A DNA stretch of 64,000 nt from Sabethes cyaneus (lineage: Eukaryota; Arthropoda; Insecta; Diptera; Culicidae): positions 202,924,439-202,988,438 of the forward strand of contig NC_071355.1 of assembly GCF_943734655.1 (NCBI RefSeq), written 5' to 3'. The notes below the pieces were generated by a model. That model had not been told where the DNA came from. It ran no database searches and saw only the letters and a list, made by a program, of their open reading frames with translations. Made by a program: the position numbers and the translations under genes. This document shows positions 1 through 9,677 of the stretch, piece by piece. Each line of letters opens with the position of its first letter. Position 1 is the first letter of the stretch.

Positions 1-242
<242 letters not shown>

Positions 243-569
243 GCAACCACAACAAAAGACAATGGATAACAAAAAGGATAGGGGATAAAATGACAAAAAA
301 CGCCAAAATAGCTAGAAAAAACGACGAAGACTGAAAAACCGTCGAAAATATTACAAAAAGAGATAAAAAAAATGATGAACAGACGTCGAAAACACGATGA
401 AGAATAACAATTAGACCATTAAAAACGACAAAGAGGTTATAAAAAGACGACGAATACGAAGAAAAGACAACAAAGAGATTTTGTTACTTTGGTGCCGAAA
501 AGATAATAATGGGATGACAGAAGACGGCGCGGAAAAATATGTCGTAAAACAGCAAAAAGATAGCTAAAT

Positions 570-1045
570 CTAGTTTTATGATCTGATAAAAAATGTGGTC
601 CAAAATCTGATCAAAAATGTGGTTCAAAATATTATCCAAAGCCTGGTACAAAATCTGACCCAGAATCTGAAGAACGTTCAACATCTGGCTCAGGTTTAGA
701 ATCTGGTCCAAAATAGGGCCGAAACCTAATTAAAAATGTTGTCCAAAATCTGGTCAAGAAACTAGCTCAAATCTGTTCCTAAATTTGTTACAAAATGTTT
801 GAACAAAATTGATTAAAAATGTGTTTCGCAATCTAATACAGGTCTAAAATATGGTGCAAGGCGAGAATCTGGTTTACCTGCTTCCTGATTGGATTTTTGG
901 TGGTTTTAAACCTGATGAAAACCTGTTTTAAATCTGATGAAAAATGTGGCCCAAAATCTGGTTTACCTTTTGGTCCGGCTCCAAGATCTGGAGCTTGATT
1001 TGATTTAAAATCTGGTCCAAAATCTGATACAAAATGTAGTCCAGA
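570..1045. repeat. Degenerate ~12-bp tandem repeat
   Basis: Units resembling CCAAAATCTGGT and TCAAAAATGTGG recur in register with many substitutions and small indels. The minus-strand frames here read as a periodic QIL/HIF-rich peptide, which is a by-product of the repeat and not a gene. The unit differs from the 11-bp satellite at 55-59 kb. Confidence 0.75.
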
Positions 1046-2207
1046 ATGTCTAGAAAGACAATCAATTGCTTCATAAGTACAGTACAAAAATTTACATTGT
1101 AAGAATAACATAAATAGTTCATTCTAACGATATAAATTCGGGAAAGTCAATACAATCGAAAATGGCAATCAATATACAAACAGTATTCTATTTCCACGCC
1201 AATCTTTCCAGTAAACGAGCCAAATTTTCAATACCGTACCTACCTGTACGTGCACAATAACCGGGATTGCACGTATCAATCCAATTTGTGTTGATTGTTT
1301 GCCAGCTCGTTGTTGATATACGTTACCCGGCAACTGTCGTCGAAGAGTTGAATTTCGATATGCAAGTCTGCAAGAACCTACGGAACTGGAAATCTTCTAG
1401 GTATAATAATTGACAATTGAGGTTTGTTACAACCATTAGACGCTAAACTTTCCCTGTGACAGATGATATATTACATCGTCAAAAGAGGCTGATTAGAGTC
1501 GGTTATTGATTCCCGGGAACATTGAAAGTGTACTTTAACCAATCCTGCTTGTCAGAAAGTTTCCGAACACACGCCGCTCGTTTATAACTCCAAATGAATT
1601 ACGCAACACGCATCATCGACAGATAAATCATTCTTGACCCTTCGATAAGCATCGGACCATCGGAAGGGTAAGAAGGTTATCTTTTTCTTCATCCCCCAGC
1701 CCCGCAAACGCCCACCCAATAATGGACTGTTTACGCACAGAGCTGCTGATAAATGATACACCCCTCAGACAGATTAACTTTCCCGGAATGTGCTTCGTGA
1801 AGCCAGAGGCAGAGAGCTTCTTCTGTTGTCACATCACGACCGCCAGGAAAATGCACATCGCTTCCAAAGTTTCCAGCACAAATTGACTAAATTTGAATAA
1901 ATAAAGCATAAATTGGACACAGCAGTGCGCACCGATCACGGATGGGTTCCTCCTACCTACCTCCGACAATATGGAAGATACATCCGTAAATGTGCGGAAA
2001 GCGGATACATATCATATATTTCAACGATTCTTCACAATACCTACAGCAGACTGGGGGGATGTTACATATATATATGACACAGGCGCTAAGCGTGACGGGC
2101 GGCGGCGTCTCCCTGGCCAGGCGCAGCGGATGTGCACAGAAACAAGCTGTTGTGTCGAGCGGGATGGGAAAACTTCTGGTTTGGTTGGCTGGAACGTACT
2201 GGGGTGT
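1046..2207. other. Unannotated flank, nothing recognised
   Basis: Unique-looking sequence between the degenerate repeat and the LTR element. Several short frames overlap here, but none shows a domain, signal peptide or consistent coding pattern. The last four bases before the LTR, AAGG at 2208-2211, are the left copy of its target-site duplication. Confidence 0.6.
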
Positions 2208-2211
2208 AAGG

Positions 2212-2457
2212 TGTGGTGGACGCTCATGATTGAAATGGTTCAGCGCGACGCGGATCGGTTATGCTGTATAAGCGTAAACGGACTGTACCGCGTCGAACGG
2301 TGACAATTATACGCTGACACAGCGCATAGCGTAAAACGTACGACACATAGCATAGGAAGAAATATTTCAGTACAATATAGTCGAGAACGACACGTTACGA
2401 GGACCACATCTAGTATTCTTACTCCAAACCGAACCGCCATATCCCAAGAATATTGCA
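2212..2457 (+). repeat. 5' LTR
   Basis: Begins TGTGGTGGACG and ends AATATTGCA; the same 246 bases recur at an offset of 6174 bp as the 3' LTR. A TATAAG at about 2266 is a possible core promoter element. The frames seen inside it on either strand are not genes. Confidence 0.95.
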
Positions 2458-2513
2458 TGGCGATCCTGCCAGGAGTCGAACCTGGAATCTTCTGAATATT
2501 GCATGGCGATCCT
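2458..2513 (+). promoter_or_regulatory. Primer binding site with tRNA-derived duplication
   Basis: TGGCGATCCT follows the LTR directly and fits the 3' CCA end of tRNA-Arg. The match to my memory of insect tRNA-Arg(ACG) runs on through the T arm and variable loop into the anticodon stem, about 38 bases (2458-2495), far beyond a normal 10-18 base PBS. Then GAATATTGCA plus TGGCGATCCT, the LTR end and PBS start, occur a second time (2494-2513; first copy 2448-2467, offset 46). After the second copy the sequence departs from the tRNA, so that copy is probably the element's original PBS. Confidence 0.8.
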
Positions 2514-2761
2514 CGCCAGTATGCAGTGAAAGCGAGTTTCGATACGGTTAAATTTTCTGATTCACGCGTTGGAGATGCCCAAGTAAAAAAAAAAAAAAAA
2601 AAAAAAAAAGTGGTCGAGTTTTGTTCCGGAAGTTATAGTTTCAGAAATTGTGCAATGAAAAACGTCCTTGTTGGTTGCAAAGCGAAAAAGCACGCTTCGA
2701 ACAGTGTTCTGGAAGAGACCACGTAATACGTGAATCGTAGAGTGAAAAAAAAAAAATTACA

Positions 2762-2974
2762 ATGGGATGGTTTAGTGCGGATGAAATCATCGCACCGGCC
2801 GCATCAAATAGCGTCATTGAAAAGAACCATACCGCGCAAACAATTGCACTGTGCGTGATAGCAGCGTTGGCTGTAGGATACATTGTAGTGCGGATAGTAG
2901 CAAAACTGCACCGCCAACAGACAGAAAGTGTCGCCCAAAGAGCTATTAGTATGGCAAATTTGCCAAACGTGTAA
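2762..2974 (+). CDS. Small leader ORF with one membrane segment
   Basis: A 70-residue frame in the leader, between the PBS and gag, with a favourable start context (ACAATGG). Residues about 25-44 are strongly hydrophobic (ending AALAVGYIVV) and are followed by a basic stretch with RIVAKLHR, which predicts a single-pass membrane peptide with a cytoplasmic basic side. The start MGWFS has Gly2, but Trp at the next position is unfavourable for N-myristoylation. I do not recognise a family with certainty; some insect Ty3/mdg1-group elements are said to carry short leader ORFs, which is memory and not tested. It could be a functional accessory peptide or a translation-modulating upstream ORF. Poly(A) runs lie around it at 2585-2609 and about 3046-3061. 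Confidence 0.45.
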   Translation: MGWFSADEIIAPAASNSVIEKNHTAQTIALCVIAALAVGYIVVRIVAKLHRQQTESVAQRAISMANLPNV

Positions 2975-3460
2975 GAAACTACCAAATGTTGTTATTCAAA
3001 ATAAAAACAATTAAAACAATAAACAATTGCTTTAAAAAACAAACGTATAAAAAAAAAAAAAAGTGTAGTGCTGTCCCAAGTAGCTTCCACGTTGCATTCG
3101 TACATCGACATACATTCTACGGATAAAAGTGCTGATTCAGTTGTACAACTGGAAATGATTTCAATCAACCAGACGATGACTGCGAGAGAAAATTTCGTTC
3201 GATGATTCCAGCTTCGGATGGATGGAAAATTTCACACTAGCGAGATATGGGAAATTTCGGCTGCTGCGGGGAAAAAATGTCAAATGTGATGACCATAGAA
3301 CATCTTAAATATAACCAGAGAAATAATTGGGAAGTATCCATTAGTAAAAAAAGAAGAATATAAATTACTTTACAAAAAAAAAAAAAAAAAAATTTTGTTT
3401 TAGGCACTATCACTGGAATGGAAGAATTTTTCAAAGCAGGAGATGCGTTAGGGAAATTAC

Positions 3461-4714
3461 ATGCTAATAAAAAAAAAACATGCCAATTATAAACCAGGCA
3501 CTAAGGTAAGGAAAATAAAGGAAATCCAAACCATATTAGAAGAGCTAAAAAGGGCCGTAAACAAATGTAAAGCAATAGAGACTAAAGCCCAATTTAAAAG
3601 AAGATATCTACAACTGAAGTCTGTTGCTAGGCAGTGCTATAAGCTGCTTGGCTCAGTACCTGCTAACCTAGACGACACCTTAGCCCCTGAAGGCACTAAA
3701 GGGGGTGAGGGTGAAAATTCGAAAATACAAGATAACGAAGAAGACTCAGAGGAATCAAACGACGACGAGGAAGTTCTTCAAGAAGAATTTTCAGACTTCG
3801 AAGAAGAAGAACGCTACGAAATGGCGACCAAACTAGACCTTAGCTTGGCCATGAAGGTAGTCGACAGATATAATGGCGAACCATCGAAACTGTCCATATT
3901 TATTGAAACCGTCGAATTGCTGGAGGAATACTCCAACGGAGTTCCACCAGCAGACGTCCTGAAATTTTTAAAAACAAGACTAGTAGGCGCAGCCCACGGG
4001 GCAATCGATAATGCCCGAACAACCGCCGAGGCGTTTGATGCACTGAAAAGAAAATTTTCGGTGAAAATTACACCGAGAGCGGTGGAAAAGGAGATGGCAT
4101 TGAAAAAACAACATTCTAAACAAATCGCAGAGTTCGGCGCGGACATAGAAAACCTGTCCGCTAAATTGGCAGCCGCACACGTTTCAATGGGAACTTTCCC
4201 AAGTGAGGCGGCAGCCCTAAATATTGTCGAACCTGTAGCGGTTCAGGCATTTGTCGAGGGATTGAAAGATCCCTCAACACAATTTTTCGTAAAAGCACGG
4301 AATCCGACATCGCTAAATAAAGCGATATCGGATGCGTTGGAGTGCCAAAGTACTCCAAAAACTGAAAATAGTTTAGAAAATATGATGGCACTATGGTGCA
4401 CATCAGGAAGAACGCCCTATAGGGGCAACGATCGAAATAATTGGAGAAGCCGAGGAAGCTCTAGAGGTCGTGGTGGTTACCGAGGAAACACTAGGTACCG
4501 TGGTAGGGGTACACAACACAATAACAACTATGGTTATAACAATAACCACCAAACCAACCAAACCTACCGAGGAAATAACAGTCGCGGGAGGAACAACGGA
4601 CATGTGGCACATATGGCCGAACCTCAGCAACGACAACAACAGCAACAACAAACACAACAACAGCAACAACAACAACCTGTAGAAGAGGCACATTTAATCG
4701 ATCTTTTTCGTTAA
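3461..4714 (+). CDS. gag: gag, capsid/nucleocapsid-like polyprotein
   Basis: A 417-residue frame in the gag position of the LTR element, expected to form the cytoplasmic particle that packages element RNA. Residues about 1-65 are basic, 80-118 are very acidic, and about 120-300 form a helical capsid-like region. Residues 325-355 are Arg/Gly-rich (RGRGGYRGN type), followed by an Asn-rich region and a poly-Gln tract at about 386-406. There is no CCHC zinc knuckle, so RNA binding probably uses the RG region. The start is uncertain: a stop at 3449-3451 supports 3461 in this frame, but an ATG at 3418 opens a good frame that meets gag at the A10 run at 3469-3478, offset by one base. Its end overlaps the pol frame. 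Confidence 0.9.
   Translation: MLIKKKHANYKPGTKVRKIKEIQTILEELKRAVNKCKAIETKAQFKRRYLQLKSVARQCYKLLGSVPANLDDTLAPEGTKGGEGENSKIQDNEEDSEESNDDEEVLQEEFSDFEEEERYEMATKLDLSLAMKVVDRYNGEPSKLSIFIETVELLEEYSNGVPPADVLKFLKTRLVGAAHGAIDNARTTAEAFDALKRKFSVKITPRAVEKEMALKKQHSKQIAEFGADIENLSAKLAAAHVSMGTFPSEAAALNIVEPVAVQAFVEGLKDPSTQFFVKARNPTSLNKAISDALECQSTPKTENSLENMMALWCTSGRTPYRGNDRNNWRSRGSSRGRGGYRGNTRYRGRGTQHNNNYGYNNNHQTNQTYRGNNSRGRNNGHVAHMAEPQQRQQQQQQTQQQQQQQPVEEAHLIDLFR
4698..4714 (+). promoter_or_regulatory. gag/pol overlap, probable +1 frameshift site
   Basis: gag ends at 4712-4714 (TAA). The pol frame is one base ahead and is open from 4698, after an in-frame TAA at 4695. The overlap is only 17 bases and includes the run CTTTTTCG. 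A +1 shift (or -2) within it would fuse pol to gag. No ATG precedes the protease motif in the pol frame, so independent initiation is unlikely. Confidence 0.6.
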
Positions 4715-7700
4715 TTTTAGTGCGAAGAAGGCTCTCAGAGCAAAATTTAAATTATTTGGCAGAGTAATAGAACTCATAATTGACAGTGGAGCATCTTGTT
4801 GTATTCTGGACAAAAGATGTCTTCCCGAATTTATCAATATCAATAATTCACACACATTAGAAATCAGTGGTGTAAACGGAGTAACCCGTACTCTGGGATC
4901 CGTTGACACTTTTGTGGGGTACAAGTCTGTGGAATATCCCATTAAATTTAATATTATAGAGAGCTTGCCGGATGCAGTTAACGGCTTGATTGGCACAGAT
5001 TTTTTGAGAGAATTTGGAGCCATTGTTGATTTTGTGGGTATGGAGATGAGATTGCAACAACCAAAAACTGAAACATGCTACATTATACCGGCTCGTACTG
5101 AGGTGGTAAGGTACGTTGATACCGGTGTGACGGGTACTTGTGTGGTACTACAACAAGAAATAATGCCACATGTTTTCATAGCAAATTCAATATCAGTTCC
5201 AAAAGAAGGGAAATTACCCGTAAGAATTATTAATATAGCAAATAAGGAAATTTGCATTGAAACAAAAAATATTGAAACAAAGGATCTAAGGGATTACAAT
5301 GTGGTAGGAAAAATTAAACTGCCAAAATACGATACTAATAGAGCAAGTAAACTTTTAAATGAGTTGAACTTGAAACATTTGACAAAACAAGATCAGGCAG
5401 AGATGCAGAGGCTATGCTTAAAATACGCTGATGTGTTTTGCTTGAAAGACGATAAATTAACAGTAACGGATAAGTACACATCCAGTATTAAAATAAAGGA
5501 TGGCACAACTCCAATATTTTCTAAACAATATCGCCTTCCCCTGGCGCAAAAAAGGGAAATAAATGACCAGATTGATAGGATGATGTCAGATGGAGTCATT
5601 GAAAAGACTAGTTCCGAATGGAATAGCCCAATTTTACTAGTGCCAAAAAAGTCGGCGAATGACAAAAAGAAATGGAGGTTGGTTGTTGATTATCGGAAAC
5701 TTAACAATGTTCTTGAGAACGATACATTTCCACTCCCAAATATAGAAGAGGTCATAGACTCATTGGCAGGAGCGAAGTACTTTTCGCATTTAGACTTATC
5801 CCAAGGGTACTACCAATGCAATTTGAAGCAAGAGGATAGGCCACTAACAGCTTTCTCGACGTCGTCTGGACAATATCAGATGACAAGGCTTCCAATGGGA
5901 CTAAAAATAAGCCCAGCATCATTTTCAAGACTAATGACCATAGCGATGGCAGGTCTTAATGGAGAGAAGTGTTTAGTATATTTGGATGATCTCATCATAT
6001 TTGGTAGAAATCTAGAAGAGCATAACAAAAATCTCTCGAACGTTTTCCGAAGATTGCGAGAGGTAAATTTAAAACTAAACCCCGAAAATTGCAATTTTTT
6101 GCAAGAAAATTTAGTATACCTGGGACATTACATATCTGCTGAAGGCATCAGGCCTGATCCTGCTAAAATCGAAGCAGTGAAAAAATGGCCGATCCCTTCC
6201 ACTGCGGATGAAGTCAAGCGATTCGTTGCTTTCGCAAATTACTATCGGAAGCACATAAAAGACTTTGCTAGGCTTTGCACACCGTTAAACAAGTTGACCA
6301 GAAAGGGTGTAAAGTTTGAATGGAGTAGCGAATGCCACAACTCATTCGAGAATTTAAAACAATGTTTTATAAATCCACCAGTACTGGATTACCCGGATCT
6401 AACGGAGACCAACAAATTCAACTTACATACGGATGCGTCTGGATATGCGATTGGTGCTGTGCTATCTAATAGCAACGGCAAACCGGTTGCATATGCCAGC
6501 AAGACTCTGAATAAAGCCGAATCAAATTACAGTACGATAGAAAAGGAGTTATTGGCTATGGTGTGGGCTATCAAGCATTTTCGACCATACCTGTATGGAA
6601 GAAGATTTGAAGTCTACAGTGACCATAGACCATTAGTTTACCTTTTTACTTTAGCTGACCCCTCCAGCAGATTAACAAAATTCAGGTTAGCTTTAGAAGA
6701 ATATGATTTTGAAGTAACTTTCAGGAAAGGAAGCGAGAATGTGATAGCGGACGCGTTGTCACGCATTTCGATTCAAGACCTGAAAACACTTCATGGGAAA
6801 ACTGTTCTAGTCGTTACCAGAGCTTCGAAACTTAAAGGCGAAAAAGCGAATGACGATAGGACTGATCAACCTTCGTCTAAACAAGACAAATACGTTAAAA
6901 TGGTAATGAAAGATAACATAAAAAGCATGCAAATCTCCACAGATGTAATTGAAATTCCCCTCAAAAGGACACAAATTGACCTACGGGCAATGTTGTCGAA
7001 GGTGGCGGAATATTCAAAAATTAATAATATAAAATATATAATCATCAAAAATAATAAGGAGACATATGACGTCATTAAAAAATATGAAGAACTACAGATA
7101 TATGGTCGACCATCATCAGTAAAAACATTACCAATTTTAATAAAAATCGGAGAGCAAATAGAAGAAGTAACAGACGAAAGGTCAAAGCTTTTAATACTAA
7201 ACGACTACCATATATTACCGACAGCGGGACATGCGGGTATTAGACGCACACTTGCAACTATAAGCAAAAGATATTTTTGGAAAAACATGAAATGCGATGT
7301 AGAGAATTTCATTAAAAAATGCAAGCAATGCCAGATATCAAAAGTTGGGAGATGCGGAAAAACTCCAATGATCATTACGACAACAGCAAGCACAGCATTT
7401 GAAAAAATCTACGTAGATTTGGTTGGTCCTTTGATACCTACCAATGGATACGAATATATACTAACAACGCAATGCGAGTTAACAAAATTTATAACCGCAA
7501 CACCGATACCTAACAAGTCAACAGAGACAGTAGCTAAAGCATTCGTGGAGCATGTTATTTTAAAATATGGTGTTCCACAACGAATTGCGTCGGATAGAGG
7601 AACAGAGTTTATGTCGAGTTTGTTTACATCCATTGCCAAATTATTGAATATTCAAAAACTAAATTCTACAGCTTACCATCATGAAACTATAGGTTCTTTG

Positions 7701-8207
7701 GAGAACACACACAAATGTTTAGGGAACTTTTTACGCATCTATTGTAACGAAAAATTATTTTCTTGGGTACATTGGATACCATTTTACACATTCGCATATA
7801 ACAATACCGTTCACACTAACACTGGATACACACCTTTTTATTTAGTATTCGGAAAAAATAGTAACATGCCTTCAAATTTAACAAATGATAATCCAGTGCC
7901 TATTTATGACATAGACAACTATAGCAAGCAATTGACGTTAAAGTTACAAGTATGCCATCAAGAAATAAGAGAAAACCTTCTTTCTAGCAAGATGAAAAGA
8001 ACAATGAAAAATAACTTAAACATTGTACCAAAATGTTATAACAAAGATGACTTAGTCCTAATTAAAAATGAAATAGGTAAAAAATTGGACAATAAATTTA
8101 TAGGTCCATACAGAGTAGTAGAGGACATAGACTCAAATATAAGGGTAGAGATCAATGGTAAAGAGGATATAATACATAAAAATAGAATAAAAAGTTATAA
8201 GGAATGA
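4698..8207 (+). CDS. pol: pol: protease, RT, RNase H, integrase
   Basis: Open for about 1169 codons and apparently intact. Codon 29 begins the protease motif DSGAS, with a later GLIGTDFL. The reverse transcriptase shows KWRLVVDYRKLN, a LDLSQGYYQ block and the catalytic YLDD at about codon 428. RNase H has HTDAS, EKELLAM, YSDHRPL and IADALSR. Integrase has an HHCC zinc finger at about codons 838-878 and D, D, E catalytic residues in IYVDLVGPL, ASDRGTEF and SLENTHK. A GPY/F-type module (KFIGPYRVV) lies near the end; I see no chromodomain. The product copies element RNA into DNA and inserts it. Expression probably needs the frameshift at the gag end; the apparent start at 4914 is only a GTG. Confidence 0.95.
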   Translation, partial: SIFFVNFSAKKALRAKFKLFGRVIELIIDSGASCCILDKRCLPEFININNSHTLEISGVNGVTRTLGSVDTFVGYKSVEYPIKFNIIESLPDAVNGLIGTDFLREFGAIVDFVGMEMRLQQPKTETCYIIPARTEVVRYVDTGVTGTCVVLQQEIMPHVFIANSISVPKEGKLPVRIINIANKEICIETKNIETKDLRDYNVVGKIKLPKYDTNRASKLLNELNLKHLTKQDQAEMQRLCLKYADVFCLKDDKLTVTDKYTSSIKIKDGTTPIFSKQYRLPLAQKREINDQIDRMMSDGVIEKTSSEWNSPILLVPKKSANDKKKWRLVVDYRKLNNVLENDTFPLPNIEEVIDSLAGAKYFSHLDLSQGYYQCNLKQEDRPLTAFSTSSGQYQMTRLPMGLKISPASFSRLMTIAMAGLNGEKCLVYLDDLIIFGRNLEEHNKNLSNVFRRLREVNLKLNPENCNFLQENLVYLGHYISAEGIRPDPAKIEAVKKWPIPSTADEVKRFVAFANYYRKHIKDFARLCTPLNKLTRKGVKFEWSSECHNSFENLKQCFINPPVLDYPDLTETNKFNLHTDASGYAIGAVLSNSNGKPVAYASKTLNKAESNYSTIEKELLAMVWAIKHFRPYLYGRRFEVYSDHRPLVYLFTLADPSSRLTKFRLALEEYDFEVTFRKGSENVIADALSRISIQDLKTLHGKTVLVVTRASKLKGEKANDDRTDQPSSKQDKYVKMVMKDNIKSMQISTDVIEIPLKRTQIDLRAMLSKVAEYSKINNIKYIIIKNNKETYDVIKKYEELQIYGRPSSVKTLPILIKIGEQIEEVTDERSKLLILNDYHILPTAGHAGIRRTLATISKRYFWKNMKCDVENFIKKCKQCQISKVGRCGKTPMIITTTASTAFEKIYVDLVGPLIPTNGYEYILTTQCELTKFITATPIPNKSTETVAKAFVEHVILKYGVPQRIASDRGTEFMSSLFTSIAKLLNIQKLNSTAYHHETIGSLENTHKCLGNFLRIYCNEKLFSWVHWIPFYTFAYNNTVHTNTGYTPFYLVFGKNSNMPSNLTNDNPVPIYDIDNYSKQLTLKLQVCHQEIRENLLSSKMKRTMKNNLNIVPKCYNKDDLVLIKNEIGKKLDNKFIGPYRVVEDIDSNIRVEINGKEDIIHKNRIKSYKE

Positions 8208-8376
8208 AAATAATAATACATATAATTTGAAACAATAGGACGTGTGGTGGACGATTGTTTCATAATGAGTTCTTTCAAATTACATGGGAATAATACGCAT
8301 TATATAAATCCTAGTTCATATTTCCTTGTTTAGTTTAAAAATTCTTAACTATAGATAACAATTTTTAAAAAATGTA

Positions 8377-8385
8377 AATAGGGCG
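8377..8385 (+). promoter_or_regulatory. Polypurine-tract region before the 3' LTR
   Basis: AATAGGGCG abuts the 3' LTR and is the expected site of plus-strand priming, although it is short and interrupted by pyrimidines. A near copy of this tract plus the first bases of the LTR occurs at 8234-8253 (19 of 20 bases the same as 8377-8396). Confidence 0.5.
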
Positions 8386-8631
8386 TGTGGTGGACGCTCA
8401 TGATTGAAATGGTTCAGCGCGACGCGGATCGGTTATGCTGTATAAGCGTAAACGGACTGTACCGCGTCGAACGGTGACAATTATACGCTGACACAGCGCA
8501 TAGCGTAAAACGTACGACACATAGCATAGGAAGAAATATTTCAGTACAATATAGTCGAGAACGACACGTTACGAGGACCACATCTAGTATTCTTACTCCA
8601 AACCGAACCGCCATATCCCAAGAATATTGCA
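8386..8631 (+). repeat. 3' LTR
   Basis: Matches the 5' LTR throughout by eye, from TGTGGTGGACG to AATATTGCA, and is followed by the right copy of the AAGG target duplication at 8632-8635. Confidence 0.95.
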
Positions 8632-8852
8632 AAGGATTAAGGAAAACGAATATAAATAAAGAATAGTATAAATATGTTTGCGCTTTTTTCAATATTATTC
8701 GGTCGTGACAACAGTGATACAGTGCAGAAGTTTTTTAGTAATTTGTTTGTATTTTGCTTCCTGTGCGCTATTTTTATTTCAAAGAGCAATACTAAAATAA
8801 GTACACTATCGTCGAAATTGCTATCGATAGGTAATCTACATGTGGCGGCTAA

Positions 8853-8953
8853 AGGCCCAGACACAATGTATACGGATTTTACTACGTTGCGGAAATTTGA
8901 CGGAAAACCCATGGAAAAACTGTCGAATTGCTGCAACGTAGTAAAATCCGTAT
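8853..8953. mobile_element. Fold-back (TIR) element, right end truncated
   Basis: A perfect 21-base inverted repeat (8870-8890 and 8933-8953) surrounds a 42-base loop. The left arm continues outward with GGCCCAGACACAATGT, whereas the right arm stops and changes to unrelated sequence 5 bases before the next TIR element. This fits a small MITE that lost its right terminus. An open frame at 8674-8955 crosses it and is not supported as a gene. Confidence 0.55.
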
Positions 8954-8958
8954 GAATT

Positions 8959-9492
8959 CCCGAGCAGGGAGCGAAGAGCAAAATAATATTAAAACAATAT
9001 CAAACTGAAGTATAATGCTATATTTTTGTATTGAATAGAGATACATTGATAACACATTTTGTTATTGAGTAGATATTTAAAACATTGGTTGTAAGATGAG
9101 TTTAATAACTGATATTGTTATCATATCTTATTATGACATTAAAACGACATTTGATATATCTCATAAAATTTTTTTTTATTGATTAGAGATTTTAAATTAC
9201 AAATATTTTATGAAATGATTTTTTAATATGTCATATGCTACTGCATTTGTTATTCAATACCTTAATAATACCTTAAAATATGTTATTCCAAACTCTGAAT
9301 ACAGTTATGTTATTGCTTTGTTATTCAAATAAAATAAGTAGTTATTCTTTTGGCCTTAAAGGAGCAACATTTTGATGTTATTTTTTGTTATTTTACCAAC
9401 TATGTCAGTCAAAACAAGACCAAATTTTGATACGAGTTATTCGATTTCCATAACATATTTTGATATTATTTTGCTCTTCGCTCCTGCTTGGG
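8959..9492. mobile_element. MITE-like element, ~28-bp TIRs
   Basis: The left end CCCGAGCAGGGAGCGAAGAG and the complement of the right end CCCAAGCAGGAGCGAAGAGC agree over about 28 bases with a few differences. The 534-bp interior is AT-rich, contains repeated TGTTAT motifs and has no coding potential. The target-site duplication is unclear (TT at most). Confidence 0.65.
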
Positions 9493-9677
9493 TTGTGGAT
9501 GGGCCTTAAATGTACTGTAAATCCGAATCAGAACAAAAGAACAAATTAAAAACAGAACTAGTTTTGAATAATAATTGTTTCTCTAACAAAATCGTCTCTG
9601 AGTTTCGTTATAAACTTGGTTTCGTAAGTAGCGAAAATAGTAGAAGTTGTATCAATATTTGTGTCTAAAATTAAATA

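Larger units (their letters stand above)
2212..8631 (+). mobile_element. Young Ty3/mdg1-type LTR retrotransposon, complete
   Basis: A 6.4-kb element bounded by two 246-bp LTRs that begin TG and end CA and that I cannot tell apart by eye. It is flanked by a 4-bp duplication, AAGG, at 2208-2211 and 8632-8635. The order is 5' LTR, tRNA-Arg-type primer binding site, a ~1-kb leader with a small ORF, gag, pol (protease, reverse transcriptase, RNase H, integrase) and 3' LTR. There is no env-like frame after pol. Protease-RT-RNaseH-integrase order and a YLDD box place it in Ty3/gypsy. The tRNA-Arg primer and gag without a zinc knuckle suggest the mdg1/412 lineage, but that is inference. Identical LTRs and an intact TSD indicate recent insertion. 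Confidence 0.95.

Noticed and set aside
4914..8207. Independent pol start at 4914
   Set aside because: The codon is GTG and lies downstream of the protease motif DSGAS; the frame is open from 4698, so fusion to gag by frameshift is more likely.
8208..8385. An env-like gene after pol
   Set aside because: Only about 170 bases lie between the pol stop and the 3' LTR, with no open frame of useful length.
8674..8955. 93-codon frame after the LTR element
   Set aside because: Its C-terminal third is one arm-loop-arm of a fold-back element; no supporting motif.
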